64,000 bases of DNA from Saxidomus purpurata (Eukaryota > Mollusca > Bivalvia > Venerida > Veneridae): positions 5,225,224-5,289,223 of the forward strand of contig JAFMSR010000007.1 in NCBI GenBank assembly GCA_022818135.1, written 5' to 3'. The position numbers and the translations under genes were made by a program. The notes beneath the pieces are model-generated. The model was given only the letters and a program-made list of their open reading frames with translations. It was not told where the DNA came from and made no database searches. Below are positions 11,577-25,238 of the stretch, piece by piece (positions within the stretch are counted from its first letter, which is position 1; each line of letters starts with the position of its first letter).

Positions 11577-12427
11577 ACAAGACAAATTTTGATGCAAAGC
11601 ATCAAAGGCGCTGCGCATGTTTTTGAAACATGATTTAAAGGAATCAGAGTCATTTTAGAATATCAGTAAACAACCTATCAACGGGAAAAACCAAATACAT
11701 TATGTTATTTGTAACTGTTATCATAATAAGTAAAAAACCACATTTACGACAGTTTAACCAAAAAATAAACGAATCATAAAACAACCTTCCGTATAATGGT
11801 ACGATGACGCCCATTAAACAAGGCTACAGCTCGTGGTCAGTAGACGCTTTTCGACGCAGACGAAACCCACGTGATTAATTTTGTCTTTACTATTGGCCAG
11901 TTGTTAGCGATGCTTTACATAACTTTCATTGAGACCCCATGTATCGCATAATTAGGTGAACGGTCTTATTTATAATGCCTACATTTTACTTTAGTATGTA
12001 TTAATTAAAATGGGTTTTCATTAATTATTCACGTTGACAACATATGTATTGAAACTTCAAAATGTTTAGAGTTAGCAAAACAACTATCGAGACGTTTTTT
12101 CTGAACTTTGATGAATCTGGCCGTAGGGTCCGTAAACAAAGCAATAAAAAAACCGTAACCTTCAAGTTTGTGGAAAAGTTATTAAATATCCTATGAATAT
12201 GTCAAAAGTTTTGAATTAACGGTCGAAGACGTATGCATCTGGTATAGTATTGTTTGTAATCAGTTAATACTATTTATTTATTCATTATAGGGAGTTTGTT
12301 CAAACATAATACATAGTTTTTAATTACAATAATAATGTTGGCTGCTCCCTATTCGATTATGCAACCCCATGGTACAAAATTAAAACCTATTCAATACTGG
12401 CACTGTGCTTCCGCACAGCGCCAATAA
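11577..12427 (-). repeat. right inverted arm of the foldback element
   Basis: Reverse complement of 7563-8413. Differences seen by eye include c/t in 'cctaa(c/t)tatgcg', a/g in 'ctg(a/g)ccaatag' and a/c in 'ctgt(a/c)gtaaatg'. It ends in the same 24-nt terminal hairpin (about 12399-12422). Confidence 0.92.
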
Positions 12428-14554
12428 GTGTTTATATTACCTTTCGTGGTAATAATGTGATTTTTCATGATAAATCCTGACTTACGAGGCGAGGTCAATG
12501 GCCTATACACCTGCAAATGACCTAACTGAGTTGGAACTAGATCGCAAATGACACGGTTCTGTTCTTGATTTCTGGCTAGTACTTTAATCGAATGAAGGAG
12601 TTAAAAGATCGATGAGCTCGCGACGTCTGGTTTTTGAGAAGTTCCAACGCGTTACTTTTATTAGCCATGCCCAGTACAGATTGACCAAATAAGTTTAAGC
12701 TCTATCTTGTGCCAGCGTCTCTGACATGCGAGAAAGGATGGCACTGTGTACCTGTCACTAAATATAAAAGTGCTCTCTCTAAATATAATGTTATTTTTAA
12801 GTGTTTTGTAAACATATTTTCCTACGGCTTCCTTACCCTTCTGCAAGTGTTCTTTTTCCTAAAAAAAGAGGGTAATGGTTCGGAGTAGCATGCCCAAGAA
12901 ACCCAAAAGAATTTTAAATCATAGACATGGTGATGAATTAAGTACGAGCGGCCTAACGGACTAACATACGTATTACGGTGTTGTAGTGCCGGCCGAATAA
13001 GACCAATACGCCAGTAGCTCTATCAATTTCTTTTTGAAAAAAAAACTAAAAAGCGTGTACATGTATATAGCATGAATGCTGCAGTATTTCTTACGTCTAA
13101 ACAAAAACGATATTATTGAAAAGGTTACAAAACAGACTAAACAACACAAATTAATACCACACATACGAACACTCCAAGTCAGAATTATAAATACAGTTTC
13201 TACCATGGTTTTAAATCTACTAAACTTTCCCCCCGTACTCTAATGTACAGACAAGAAGAAAGCATCAAACCAGCGAATATTGACAAATTATGTTAATATC
13301 TAAAGTGGGTTGTGGGTGTTTTATATTGACATTTTGTTTGTGACAGCATAATTACGTAAATATTGATTTCCATTTGGATTACTGAAGCGGTAAACACTAA
13401 ATATACACAATGTAAAGTAAGGTTATAAATGTAAACATTACCACACAAATTCTAAATTGACATTGTATTATACATATGTACCAATTTGTGCCACCGGACA
13501 GACGGCAGCTATCCTACTTGTACATAAATAATAATTCCATATAAAGTATTAACCAAAACACCAGAATCTGACAGCGGTCAGTGTCCTGTATAATGTATTA
13601 TAAGTTCCAACATATTGACACTACAGCTTCAATTTTGTCATCCGTCTGAAAGACCTTACTCATTCTGTTTCGCGGCAGTAACCCCAACACATGTGCATGT
13701 TAAATGGTTGTCGCAGCAGTAATATGAAAAAGTGATCGTCTCCTTATTTGTTTGTAACCGATTAACGTTGATACTTAACCCAATGCGTTTTCGGTAAATG
13801 ACGCCAGGTCAAACTTTACTCAGGACACGTTGCACCGGTTGTAAAAAAAAACTTAAAAGATATTTTATAATTCACTTCTGCTGCATTTCCTGCAAAAAGA
13901 AGTTAATAATTATGAATCCCGAATGTGGAACTAGTTTGATGGCAAAGTAGAAACAATTGCAGGGGCAATTTTGCCAAATAAATTCCCCGACAGGCACTCC
14001 AAGCTCATGTCATAATTTGTAAATCTCAAACTCGTCTTATTTGAAGAAGTATGATAAGAGCGGACAACAGTAACACTGTCACATCCACCCGGCTTAATCG
14101 ATTAATTTCGAACACTGTATGGAAGCCTACTGTAATGAGATATTTTTAACCCGAGTGTGAAGTCGGGTGTGAAATAATCATTTATGCTTATTGGGTGTGT
14201 TGTTAAGAGGAAAGTATCCGATGGGCTGCGTGTAAATTATCAAGCTGCAATCCCTAAACCGGTTATAACATAAGAATGTGGTGAAAATGTTGTAACGCTG
14301 GAGCAAATAGTATTTAAAACATAACTTTTTCTTAATATTCGGATAAACATCGATATGTACTAATGGATTAAACTTGTTATGTTACATTACATGTAATCGG
14401 AAAAATAATCTCACTCCAAGTTCAAATTTTACTGGCGACTGGTTTTGTATAAGCGCTGTAAAACTGTACGAAATAGTCTGAACCTTGGATATTTGTGTGT
14501 ATACCATCTGGAGATAAAAGTGATTTTTTTTGACAATTGAAGTAAAATTAAAGG
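12428..14554. other. intergenic, upstream of the first PTB gene
   Basis: AT-rich with no coding signal. The promoter and 5' UTR of the gene at 14555 must lie here or further upstream, but no core element stands out. Confidence 0.5.
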
Positions 14555-16054
14555 ATGGTAGTTTTAGGCCAGGACTCAACAATGTACGAATGTAGGGTAT
14601 TGTACATTGGCAGTTCCCCGCCGACTGAAACTCTGAAAGGAATTGAGGCTCTTCAAGAACCCTTAAGAAAACGGTATCCGGATAACCTCGACGCTGTAAA
14701 AGGCATCGATGCCGTAATTCGTGTTCTTCCGACAGCTCTAGAACTGCAATACATTTTTACGGGTGAAACTGTCCAGTTTCCGTTGGAAAAATTGAGTATT
14801 TGCGCAGGTGTACGTGCTTGTAACGTCACCGACGGTGCATCAGGACAACAAGTTCGACAGTTTGTTCCTGTTAATTCACTTGAAACAGAATCAGCACAGC
14901 CAGCCATATTTGCCGCCATTATCCGACGCAACATTGGTAGGCAAATCGCAGAATGCCATATGTTCATTTGCAATTCACAAAGAGACGCTCTGCATCTTGT
15001 AAATGCGTCTGCCACAGCTAACATGGCTTTCAAGCAAATGAAAGGTCAAAGGGTAGCAGCTACCACGCAAAATAATGACATCATTGTAGTACGTTCAGAA
15101 GTCACAAACGGGTATGCTGATGGCGGAAATGTCGCAAACGATGCCCAGGTGATTCAGTCGTACACACCAACTGAAAGTAAAACAGTAAGAGTTGAGTCCG
15201 ATGTAAATCAGGTTGAACCGAAACACTACCAGATACAGCAGTCGAACGTGAATGCCCCAGAACCGGAAACTATTTATATATCTTTCGACAAAACTAATCT
15301 TGTTGCTAAAGGTGACAATACAATGCAGGTTACCAGCAGAACCCAGCGGTCACGAAGAACGGAAGAATATAGCAAACCGACATATGTTGAGGCGCCGCGT
15401 CCAAAGCCTGATCTGAGACCTATGCAGGTACCTTATGTCGAGTATTCAACTCCTCGTTTTCGACCTGTAGCTCCACCCCCTCCAAGGCCTGTTATGGCGC
15501 CAGTGCCGGTTTTCGTAAGGCCACCACCGCCGCCGATGATGGTTCCCGTACCTCGGCCACAGAGACTCTACACCAAGAGAGTTGTCGCCCCTCAACCGAG
15601 GTTCGTTTCACAGCCTCCGGTATTTTACCGTAACCGAGCACGCTCAGCCTCTCCTATAGGGCGTTTCGGCTCAGAAATACGCACATCGAGAAAAGATGCA
15701 TATCAGCCAAAATGGCAAGGCGCTTCAGCTCCCAGGAGCGACGTTGCAGGACATCGAATGTCCAGACGTGACCAACACGCTCCACCTCCGCCGCAGCCTA
15801 CACTAGAATTCTTCCAGCAAACAGGCGATCCCCGGGCGATGCATCTCAACGAAAGAGCATTTTCAAGAAGAATGCATGCCGATAACAGAATAATGCAGGC
15901 TCATCCAGCTTATCACTACCCAACAGCATACGATTTACACGATGCTATGTATTATGACAGACCGACAACGAAGTCAAATCCAAGGTATAGTAGTTCTTCA
16001 AGTTCGTCCAGTGATATTGGTAGAGACACGCGTATGAGGAGCCCCAGACGTTGA
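14555..16054 (+). CDS. PTB/PID-domain proline-rich protein, paralogue A (499 aa)
   Basis: Uninterrupted ORF. The ATG has A at -3 and G at +4, and an in-frame TAA sits two codons upstream (14549), so the start is firm unless a spliced exon precedes it. Residues about 12-163 look like a phosphotyrosine-binding-type fold: first strand RVLYIGS, helix GIEALQEPLRKRYP, a middle strand pair ending VQFPLEKLSICAGVRAC, then PAIFAAIIRR, and a final helix after CHMFICNSQRDALHLVNAS. Proteins with such domains dock peptide motifs of receptors and act as cytoplasmic adaptors; the binding mode here is not known. Residues about 283-365 are proline-rich (PPPPRP, RPPPPPMM), with possible SH3 or WW ligands. The C-terminus has HLNERAFSRR (430-439), YPTAYDLHDAM (455-465), a serine run and a basic end. 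These features are shared with the gene at 25239. I do not recognise a named orthologue. Confidence 0.85.
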   Translation: MVVLGQDSTMYECRVLYIGSSPPTETLKGIEALQEPLRKRYPDNLDAVKGIDAVIRVLPTALELQYIFTGETVQFPLEKLSICAGVRACNVTDGASGQQVRQFVPVNSLETESAQPAIFAAIIRRNIGRQIAECHMFICNSQRDALHLVNASATANMAFKQMKGQRVAATTQNNDIIVVRSEVTNGYADGGNVANDAQVIQSYTPTESKTVRVESDVNQVEPKHYQIQQSNVNAPEPETIYISFDKTNLVAKGDNTMQVTSRTQRSRRTEEYSKPTYVEAPRPKPDLRPMQVPYVEYSTPRFRPVAPPPPRPVMAPVPVFVRPPPPPMMVPVPRPQRLYTKRVVAPQPRFVSQPPVFYRNRARSASPIGRFGSEIRTSRKDAYQPKWQGASAPRSDVAGHRMSRRDQHAPPPPQPTLEFFQQTGDPRAMHLNERAFSRRMHADNRIMQAHPAYHYPTAYDLHDAMYYDRPTTKSNPRYSSSSSSSSDIGRDTRMRSPRR

Positions 16055-19000
16055 TGCATACCTTAAAACCATTACATTTCTTTATCGATGGATGTATAGT
16101 TATATAATACAATCCTGCTGAAAGAAGCAGGGCATTTCAAACCTCAAAGTGCTATCCTGGATGTATGCAAGGATCAATAGCGCGATATTAATACTCATAT
16201 TCATACTGAGGAGTTCAAAAGGAATTGACTCTGTCTATAGTTATATAATTATAAATACATATAGGATTAAACTCTCACGTAAGAATATAAAATTCAAGGC
16301 AATAACGGGCGTGACTCTTCGGATAAGGGCCGGTAACCCTGTATGAATGAGTAACCCTCTCCGCATCAAGGAGTGAACTACATTCAGCGCCAGAGGTGGT
16401 TTATTAACAGATAAATGTGTTCAACCTGCCGTACTAAAATAACATTTATAATATCGTACGCCAGATCTAGAGTAATTGAAAAAAAACAACATCTTTTAAA
16501 CAAAAAATGTCGCATAAGGAAGTTTTTGTGTTGGAAGTGATAGAAAAAATCATTCGACAGTTGAAGGATACAGATATGGCTAAAGCCTTTTAGTCTGTCG
16601 CAATATTTAGGTCAGACGTGTACGGTCTGTATGCATTGAACACAAAATCATTGCACCTAGACTTAAGTGATATAGAAGTACATGTACCAGTTTAACTTAG
16701 TTTAGGTTCTGTTGCTCGTAGTAGTAATAGACCAACTAGACAAGTGTCTTTGCGTCTACATGAATTGCAAGACTTTCGACATGATGCGAATTTTAGACTG
16801 TTTCGACGTTTTGTTTTTTACCATTTCTAGATTTTTAGTTTTAAGACTGCGTTTTATGGATGTTCAATCCCTTTTTATTTTCAAAAGGGAGGAATATAAT
16901 AATCGCATTGTGCGTCCGTCCGATCGTTCGTTCGTTTGTTGATATCATACCTATGTCATATACCTTGTGCCCGTTCATAATTGTAGTAAAACTTCATCGG
17001 GTTATGGAACAATCGGGTCAGCAGCTCAAAGGTCAGCCCAAATATAGATTTGATGTCGTAACTTTGTTACTGTTCAAAGCATTTTAATAAAACTTTTCGG
17101 TGCCGTAGAACGTAGTCGCACAAAACATTCAGGTCTGTGGCTCCGGCAAAAATGTGCCATCGGGGACAAATGCCACTTTATAGTAACAGCTCTTTGATAT
17201 GTTATTGTTTTCGATTTACTATTTTGTTGGATTTGTTTGCACATTTAATTTAGTTACGATAACGTGCTTAATTGATCATGTAAAGAAGAAGGGGTTAGTA
17301 TACTGATAGGGATATGCTCTGATTCGCACAAAAATACAACAACAATATTCTTAATACATGTTTTAAAAGCCAACTTCCTTTGAAAATGTTCATATTTATC
17401 TTAGACTTTAATATGGAATGCTTAGAATGCGGAATGCATAGGAACTACACTGACTAGTACGTGTCGATCTTTTCATTTTTATACTGAATGATTGTCAAGA
17501 AGTACATTGTTTGATGTAATATGTTAAAATGTGCTAAGTTTTTGTATGAACAAGGTTAAATACAATTTTCCCGATTTATTGTCGGTGAAATTTTATAGGA
17601 CTGCATGGGCAACATACATCTAGCAATTTGATTTGGCCAAGTCACCATACGTCTTAAAATACAGTAGCCATCATTCGTGTAGAAAGTATCACAAGGTAAC
17701 CATACCAAAGTTTCAAAGTTTACCCAGTACAGTACGGAACAATACGGTACGATATAGTAAAGTCCGGTCACGGTATACAGTGCATCAAGATTTTACCAGA
17801 AAGGCACCACCATAGATTTGAACGAAAAGATCCATAATTTGGTAGAAGTCAAGTAAAAACCTTGACTATGAAACTGAAATATCTAAAGTCTATTCATTAA
17901 GATTACCGAACCTGCAAGTATTTACTGATGTCGTGATTCAAGAAATGTGTAACAAGAAAATTAGTAATGTTTTAGATCACGGTTAACTGGTATGAATTCG
18001 GTGTCACATTGAAAAATTGTCTATTCACATTACATATAATTTGAGGAAAAAATTTAAACTATTTCATGCATGCAAGACGATAAGAGATGTCATTTTCTAG
18101 TATTACCAGCGACGTTTAACTTGGGTCGTTGTGCGGTGTTTATGGGCGTGTTCAGTACTGATGATATATAATAGCGATTACTTCCGGTACTTTTGGAATT
18201 GTAACTTTTTGTTTTCAAAATTATGTGATTAGATATAAAAATCAAAGCGCTGTGAGCGCTGAAGGCCTGGGGGCTATAGGTTAACTTTCCGAAAAACAAC
18301 TTTTCACCTACTTGTTCTGCGTTGAATCTTACCTAAAGCGCGGGTCGAAATGTGCAGAGGACGAAATTCAATATATGACACAGAATGAATGATTCACAAA
18401 TATATGGGTGACAGGGAAGTTTGTTTTATTATGAAATGTACGTTAAATGAAAAATAATCACATAGTCAACATTATAAAATGTTTAAGCCAGTACAAATAA
18501 TTCGATCTGCGCTTTGTACAACTTCAAGCGATATGATCTGATGATGTGGATCGAAAATTATTGTGTACCAATGACAAGACCTTGAAACAGAAATAAACAA
18601 AGCAATACCAGCAATGAAATATAAATACAGTACTGTACAATGTGTAAACGAGAAAACCAAAAATGATTCTGGGTTAACTTGTAGTTGTAATCAGTGAAAC
18701 CGTTCACTGGGCCTCGACATGCAGCGTCCTCGATAAATGGCGGGTGAATTTGATCACGTTAGTTCCTTCTCGGGAATGTACGTAAATTATATCTTTTTTT
18801 TAGAGACATTTATTTTTAGGTAAATATATATGTTATCGTTCGTAAATAACAAAGTTGTCATGAAATAACATCGGAAATTTGAAAATCAAACTACAAACTC
18901 TTATATCGAGCTTCGTACGTTTTCGTAAATTTCCGTAAATATCCGTACTTTTCCGTGATATGCATATGATTATCTTCCGTAATCAGCTAACAGCGCATTA

Positions 19001-22000
19001 ATTTCTAAAACAGAAAAAATGTGTTATGCAGCCCGTAAGCTATATACCTTCCTGCGGACGTTTGAAGTTTTATGTACTATTTTTATTTGTAACTGTTCTT
19101 ATCATATGCGGCATTAAACAGAAGATTGATCTGGTCTGTCTTGCACTACTTTCGCATAGCGCATGTTTACAGTTGTTATTCGCACATAGCACGGCTAAAA
19201 TTCTTGCAGGGTTTGAAATGTGGTATACTAACTTAGGCCTTGGGGACTTTCAGTCCCCAGGCCAAAAATCATCACAAACCCATTTGTGTTCAGTACTGGT
19301 ATCGGCGAGCAAAGAACGTATAAAAAGCTACACGTTAAAAAATCTTGTGCAAAGTTGCCTGTAAAATTTAAGCGTTATAAAAATGTCTTCATGTCAGTTT
19401 CTTTTTTAAGTTTTAAAACGTTTTAAGTGCTGGTATAGTAAAACAACTGTCATGAAATAGGTCACATGACTTTCGCATACTTTTGAGCAATGTCTTATAA
19501 TAAAATATCCTTTCCAGACACATGCATTACATATTTATATCTCCTAAAGGCAATTTGTAGTCAAAGTCTACCTACACAATGTGCGTAAGATATCATGTGT
19601 GGTATTGTGTTTTAATGGGAAGTTGTCGCTGAGAGACTTCTGTTTATTGTGGCAAGAATGAAAATGTAACTTTATACCCAGCGTTTGTATGTTCATAACA
19701 ATCTTAACATTTTCTATTATAATTGTATTCCAGACGTTTATCGGGTAATCTCATCTAGTTGCTCATACACGAATTTCTCATCATGTACGCTTGGCTGAAC
19801 GTCATAAAAGTCATATCCTTAAAAGTGAAAACTTTCGTATAAAGTTGAACATGATAATAAAATGTGTAGCTGCATCTTTTGAAGTTAATACGAGCAAACA
19901 GGTGGCATGTTTTCACATATTTATTGAAGTCAATAAGTAAATACGTACATTATAATCAACCCGTAAAGTATCGTATTTTGAAAATTGTTTGAAATGTAAA
20001 AAAATTGTGCATAATGCTGTATCGTACTACTTGATTAAACTGTTTCATAGCTTTATATCACATTATTCCAATTTCAATGATATCACATTGCTCGCAAACT
20101 GCATTGTAAAATATATGTATATATACATTCTTTAGATGATTTACTCGAAACGTTAAAAATGAGTTACATGTACGTAAAATGACACATAAAGGCAATTTTC
20201 AAGAATAACATATATCATTTCGTTTTTGTTTAAAACGCTAGTGTAGCGACCTTTTATAAGAAATCGCCGTAGGTGTTAGGTAAATTGTGCCCAGTATTAG
20301 GGTATGACTCTCGAACGTTGAAAAGTAAATACACTTTGTACATAAAGTCTGTAAAAATGCTGCATTTGAGAACGAGTTTTATTTTGTTTTAAATTTCTTG
20401 TGTTCTTATGTAACTTTATTACAATAAAGTAACAATTTTTAAGTCAAGGTTTTCGGCGTAACTATAATTGCTGTATTTGAAGACAGTTAAAGATACACGT
20501 ACTTGTATATATCGTGTTCATTGATACTTTACATTGAAACGTACAGTGTTGTAATTAGTATACTATGTTACTCTGTTGTATTTCATTTTATCTGTTATAG
20601 TAAATATATGTATCCATGTATGCATTTGACGTGCTACATTGAAAGAAAAGAAAGATTGTTTTTTTGGAGGCATAAAAATGATATTACAATGAGAGGCAGC
20701 TCATGAATATTTTCAAACCTAGTTCAATGAGACATTCATGTAATCATTTTCGAAATACATATTCATACCACATATGTTATGATAATTGTATGAGCGTGTT
20801 GTCGGTATCATATCACTGTGTGTTAGGAACATGCTGTGAAAATCTTACAGATAGTGAAACATTATATTTCATGTTATATGATGCTTGAATAGTGTTATGA
20901 TGCTGTTTATGAAAATATTTTTGATAACTTCTTTTCAAAATGACGCTCTCCACAGAATGATTTAGAGACAGAATAAAGATGTTAGGTAAAGTGGCGCAAC
21001 GGCTATGATGAAGTTGTCAATTACTCACGGAGATCACTTACGGTTGAAAGTTGCCGCCCCCTAAATACCGAGGCTCAAGTTCAGGTTAAGGAGACTGCAG
21101 TGGAGAGCTGATTAAATCAAGTAAAGAAGTTAAACGTAACAGATAGACACTGTAGCATAAACAATGGCTGAAACTTTACTCTGTTGACGGAATACAATTC
21201 TGCCTTGCGATGTGTGCAGGTCATTTAGTCAGTGCCTTTGTAACAACTAATGACAGCTGTCCTGAGTTGAAAGACGTACACGTCCTTTTTATAAATTTAG
21301 CAGGGAAAGATTTACTTTTATAGTTGGATAGTTATCTTGCAAGTTGGTGAAATGAAATATATTGTTTATAACTTACTACTGACTGCTACTGTGTATAACA
21401 GCGCATGAATCATTAACATTAATCAGAGCTAGATCTACATTTGAAAAGTATACAATCATATTCTTGCATGAGATAATAATATACTGTAGAAAGATTGCAT
21501 GTGTTTTTGTAAACAATTAGGTATGGCTTTGAAGGGCATGTTTGTCAAAATGCACGTGCTGATATTCATTAACTACATGTACAAGATTACTCTTAAAATT
21601 TAAACAAACTACACTTACTTTTTATTTTAATAAAATGCATAAAACTAATAAAATAAAATAATATACTAATTGTTCGTCGTTCTTTTCATATCTTCTGTAT
21701 GCTCGCACTCCCTTTTGTCTGCCAGATTGCCCTGTGACTGATCGTTACTGCCACGTGTATGGTTATCTTTAGGTATTTATGTTGTTTGTTATTTATGTTG
21801 AGGTTTCGTTGTGATGCGGTGTATTACATTGTAGAAATACTGTGGATATAGATCGGGTTAACTGTTTTGTAATTTTGATAATGGCGACTGTACGGTTTTT
21901 AATGGTTGCAAATAATACTGTCGCAAATGCCAAAATCACTAAATGGTTAACCCTATTCTAACCTGAGCACGTAATTCTCAATATGAGCCATTGTGATCGC

Positions 22001-22039
22001 CTGATGTCTGCCTGTATGTCGTCCGTCCATGCTTAACCT
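16055..22039. other. 6 kb between the paralogues, no gene seen
   Basis: AT-rich, with no supported exon. It includes a fragment of dispersed repeat around 16900-17170 ('gcgtccgtccgatcg', 'caaaggtcag') and a compact hairpin at 19236-19263. The 112-codon frame at 19026 runs through that hairpin and has no recognisable domain. Confidence 0.5.
19236..19263. repeat. 12-bp-arm hairpin
   Basis: ggccttggggact-ttc-agtccccaggcc, with a single bulged t. Isolated, with no U tract and no neighbouring ORF, so there is no reason to call it a terminator. Confidence 0.8.
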
Positions 22040-23460
22040 TGTGTATGCAATTTAGGCTGCATTTGTTTTCACCGGATCTTCATTAAACTTGGTCAGTACT
22101 GATTTTTCCAGGGAACGGACTCGAGAGTGACTCGATAAGTTACAAGCTGTCTTCACAATCGAGCTATATTAAAAAAATATAAACTATTAAACTAAACTTG
22201 GTCAGAATGACTGTCTTGATGAATTTTAGATTGAATTCGACTGCGGGCCATTGGGCTTAAAACTTAGGTCACCAGGTCAAATAACAGTAAACCTTTGTGT
22301 ATGCAATAGAAATTGTATTTTTTTTTTCCTGGATCTGCATGAAATTTGGCCTTTTTGTCTTGATGACATCTATGTTGTGTTTGATTACGGGCTATCTGAG
22401 GTCAAAAACGTAGTTACCCACGAAGCTCGTCACCGGGTCATGTGGGTCATGTTGGCTTAATGGTCAAATCACAGGAAACCCTTGTGTATGCAATAGAGTC
22501 TGCATTTTTCACCGGAATTTCATAACATTTTGTCAGAACGACTGCCTTGATAAAATCTAGATCAACTTCGAATATGTGTATGCCATTAAGGTCACATTTA
22601 GTCATGAAAATTGGTCAGAATATTTTTTATAATTTCTATGTCAAGTTTGAATAAGGGTCACAAGATTAACTAGCCAATCGTCATGAAAAGTAGTCAGAAT
22701 ATGTGAATCAATACATTCTAGGTGAAGAGCGAATCTGGGTCACCTAGTACTAAAACAGGTCACAAGATCAAATCAAAGAAAAAATGTTTACACTCTAAAG
22801 GACACATTTACTACACAGTCATCATGAAAATGGATCAGATTGTTTGATTCAATGATTTCTAGGTCAAGTTGGAATCTGTGTTGCCTTGGTAAAAGAACTA
22901 GTGCACATGGTCAACTCAAAGAAAAACCTTTTAATACTCTAGATGCAAATTTTCATTTCCAGTCCAAATGTTTGTCTTAACAATTTCTAGGCCATGACCT
23001 TGTTAACATTTTAGAGACCACATTAAATATCCGAGCTTCATGAAAATTCGTCAGAATATTTGCCTCAATTATTTCTGATTCAAGCTTGAAAATGGGTCAA
23101 ATAGGCTTAAAAACTAGGTCACTAGGGCAAATCAAATTAATACCTTGTTAACAGTCTGGAGGCCACATTTAATACTCAATCATCATGGGCCAGAGTGTTT
23201 TTCTTGATCATTTCTATGTCAAGATTGAATATGGATCACCTCGGATTAAAAACTAGGTCACCAGGTCAATTCCAAGGAGAACCTTGTCGATACTCTAGAA
23301 GTACATTTATATTGGTCAGGATGTTTGTCTCGTTAAAGCCAAACATAATGGTTCTGGTTATGATATATAGTTTAAAGTTTATATTTGGACATATTGGGCC
23401 ATAGGTAAGCCAAGTACTCAGGTGAGCGATATACGGCCATCTTGGCATTCTTGTTTTCCA
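22040..23460 (+). repeat. dispersed repeat with diverged tandem core of about 130 bp
   Basis: Phrases recur in order every 110-150 bp: 'ttggtcagaatg', 'cttgat', 'tctaggtcaa', 'ggtca(c)c', 'aaactaggtcaccaggtca', 'aaccttgt', 'ccacattta'. The array ends in 'actcaggtgagcgatatacg', the reverse complement of the kind of end seen at 44091. It is therefore one copy of a repeat family with conserved ends and a tandem core, here in the opposite orientation. No coding capacity. Confidence 0.85.
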
Positions 23461-25238
23461 GTTTTATAAAGTGCAATGATTATGTGTCATTCAATACATT
23501 GACGCTTTTGTCTGACAGGTGTATACCAGTATACCAGCTACTATGATATGACCTGTCATATAAGGAATACTAAACCAGTTTTCAACGGAGCTACTAAACT
23601 TACCATGCAGTAGGACAGCAGCTTTTACGACTGAAATAAAACGGGAAAGAAATCTTAATACCGTAAAAGCTATTCTGGACTGCATTATCTCCCCTCAACC
23701 AGAAATGAATGCTGTTCCATTTCATTTTCATTGGTATCATGTTGTTGTTATCATTAAATAATCATAGTTATTGTTTATGGTGTAATAATTAGTATCGTTA
23801 TAGTGTTATAGTTTCGTTTAGCACATGTATTGATTTTGCTTTCTGACCCCCACATCTCTGTTTCTATATGATGAGTAAACGTACCGGACGCTGACAATTA
23901 CCAAATTCCGCCACAGTAATAACTTTCTAGAACTAAATACTGCCATCAGATACAGCACTAATAGCTGCCGCTGAATTCATGGAAAGAACTTTTTACATTA
24001 CAGGCTTGCTGTCTTGAGAAAGCGCCACAGAACTTTGCTTATTTTCCCGAATATGTCCAGAATACTAAAATCATTTTGACATTTTTCAAATAATAGTACA
24101 TTGTGTATATTTTTCCAACAATACTCTTGTACAATAATACACAAATATCAGTTTTAGTTTACAGTTCCAACACACGTTTCCTATATTGTCGCGCATCTTA
24201 TTTAAAGGCGTGCATTCCGAAGTGATACTGTTCTAGCGCTTTTGAAAAACAATATTAAACCGTGTATTTTGATTCTAACAATATAATATACACTGTTTTA
24301 CCTTTCATCAATGTCATAACTAAAATTTACTGCAACAAAAAAATGACAATAATGTTCCCACTAAATACATTAATAAGGCGGTCGAAGGGTGTTCCGTACA
24401 ATAACTATGATTTATCAGATGCGCTGATCAATATTTCCTGTAGACAATTGGTGATCGATAACGACCAGGTATTGTTGTTTATTTTCACCGTGTATAGCAA
24501 AGGATATGGGACTAGGAGCTATAATGTTGAACAGTGATAGACGTTGCTATAAACCACTGCAATTGTAATAAAAATGTAAACCAACGTTCTTTTGAATATC
24601 CCTAGGTTGCCCCAAGCCGCCGTAAAGCAATGATTATAATTTTAGAAATACAAAAGAACAAAACCGGTTTTGAAAGACGATCTCTGCGCATGGCTGGTCA
24701 GGCGATCAAAATAGCTTTATATTTACATATAAATCTATGTACAGTTCGGAACGGTATAATAGTGGATTGATTAACAAAATGTTACGCTTCAGCTGGTGGA
24801 TGTAGTCGAATAATTTTGTGTTTTGTGCACCGATGATGCCACGGTATAGTACCAGGTAGATTTGGAGGACGAAATAATGTGTTAAAATCGTGTTAAAATT
24901 GACAGATTGGAAAAGTTCCGCTTGACAGTCTCACACATGGACGCGCCTGTGGCATTCAACAATTTCGGTGTAAAATTTCTTGTATTTCAGAACGAGGTCG
25001 ATGTGTTTATTGGATGAATGTTTTCGGGTACATTTGGTGAAAACAAGATATTGATCATAAGTGAAACAGGTCAGTTTTTGTAAATGAATACGATACTGTC
25101 AGTGAAAGAAAAGGACAGGAAAAAAATAGTCAGTGTGTAATACCGAGAAATACTATGGATTAGAGTGCAGACAATTTCTGATATAAAATTTTAAAACTTC
25201 CGGATTCTTGTGAAACAGTTTAATTAACGGAAGTGAAA
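23461..25238. other. intergenic and 5' flank of the second PTB gene
   Basis: No exon is supported. An in-frame TAA at 25221 closes the reading frame of the following gene. GC content rises slightly towards the start codon, but no promoter motif is clear. Confidence 0.5.

Larger units (their letters stand above)
7563..12427. mobile_element. large foldback element with about 850-bp inverted arms
   Basis: The outer tips are ttattggcgctgtgc on the left and the exact reverse complement ending gcaccagcgccaataa-like (gcacagcgccaataa) on the right. The two arms match almost base for base over about 850 bp; about half a dozen differences were seen by eye. The 3.2 kb core (8414-11576) contains no open frame resembling a transposase, replicase or helicase, so this copy is non-autonomous. 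The core is packed with smaller palindromes and MITE-like units, listed separately. High arm identity implies a recent origin or gene conversion between arms. A diverged arm of the same family is at 59687-60250. Superfamily is unassigned: no clear target-site duplication was found, although the outer ttatt merges with the ATT microsatellite. Confidence 0.85.

Noticed and set aside
19236..19263. Rho-independent terminator
   Set aside because: Eukaryotic sequence, no U tract, no gene upstream.
19026..19364. 112-codon frame as a small gene
   Set aside because: No domain, no splice or Kozak support, and it reads through a DNA hairpin.
25233..25238. GTG codon as start of the second PTB protein
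   Set aside because: Not a normal animal start. The ATG two codons later has good context and aligns with the paralogue.
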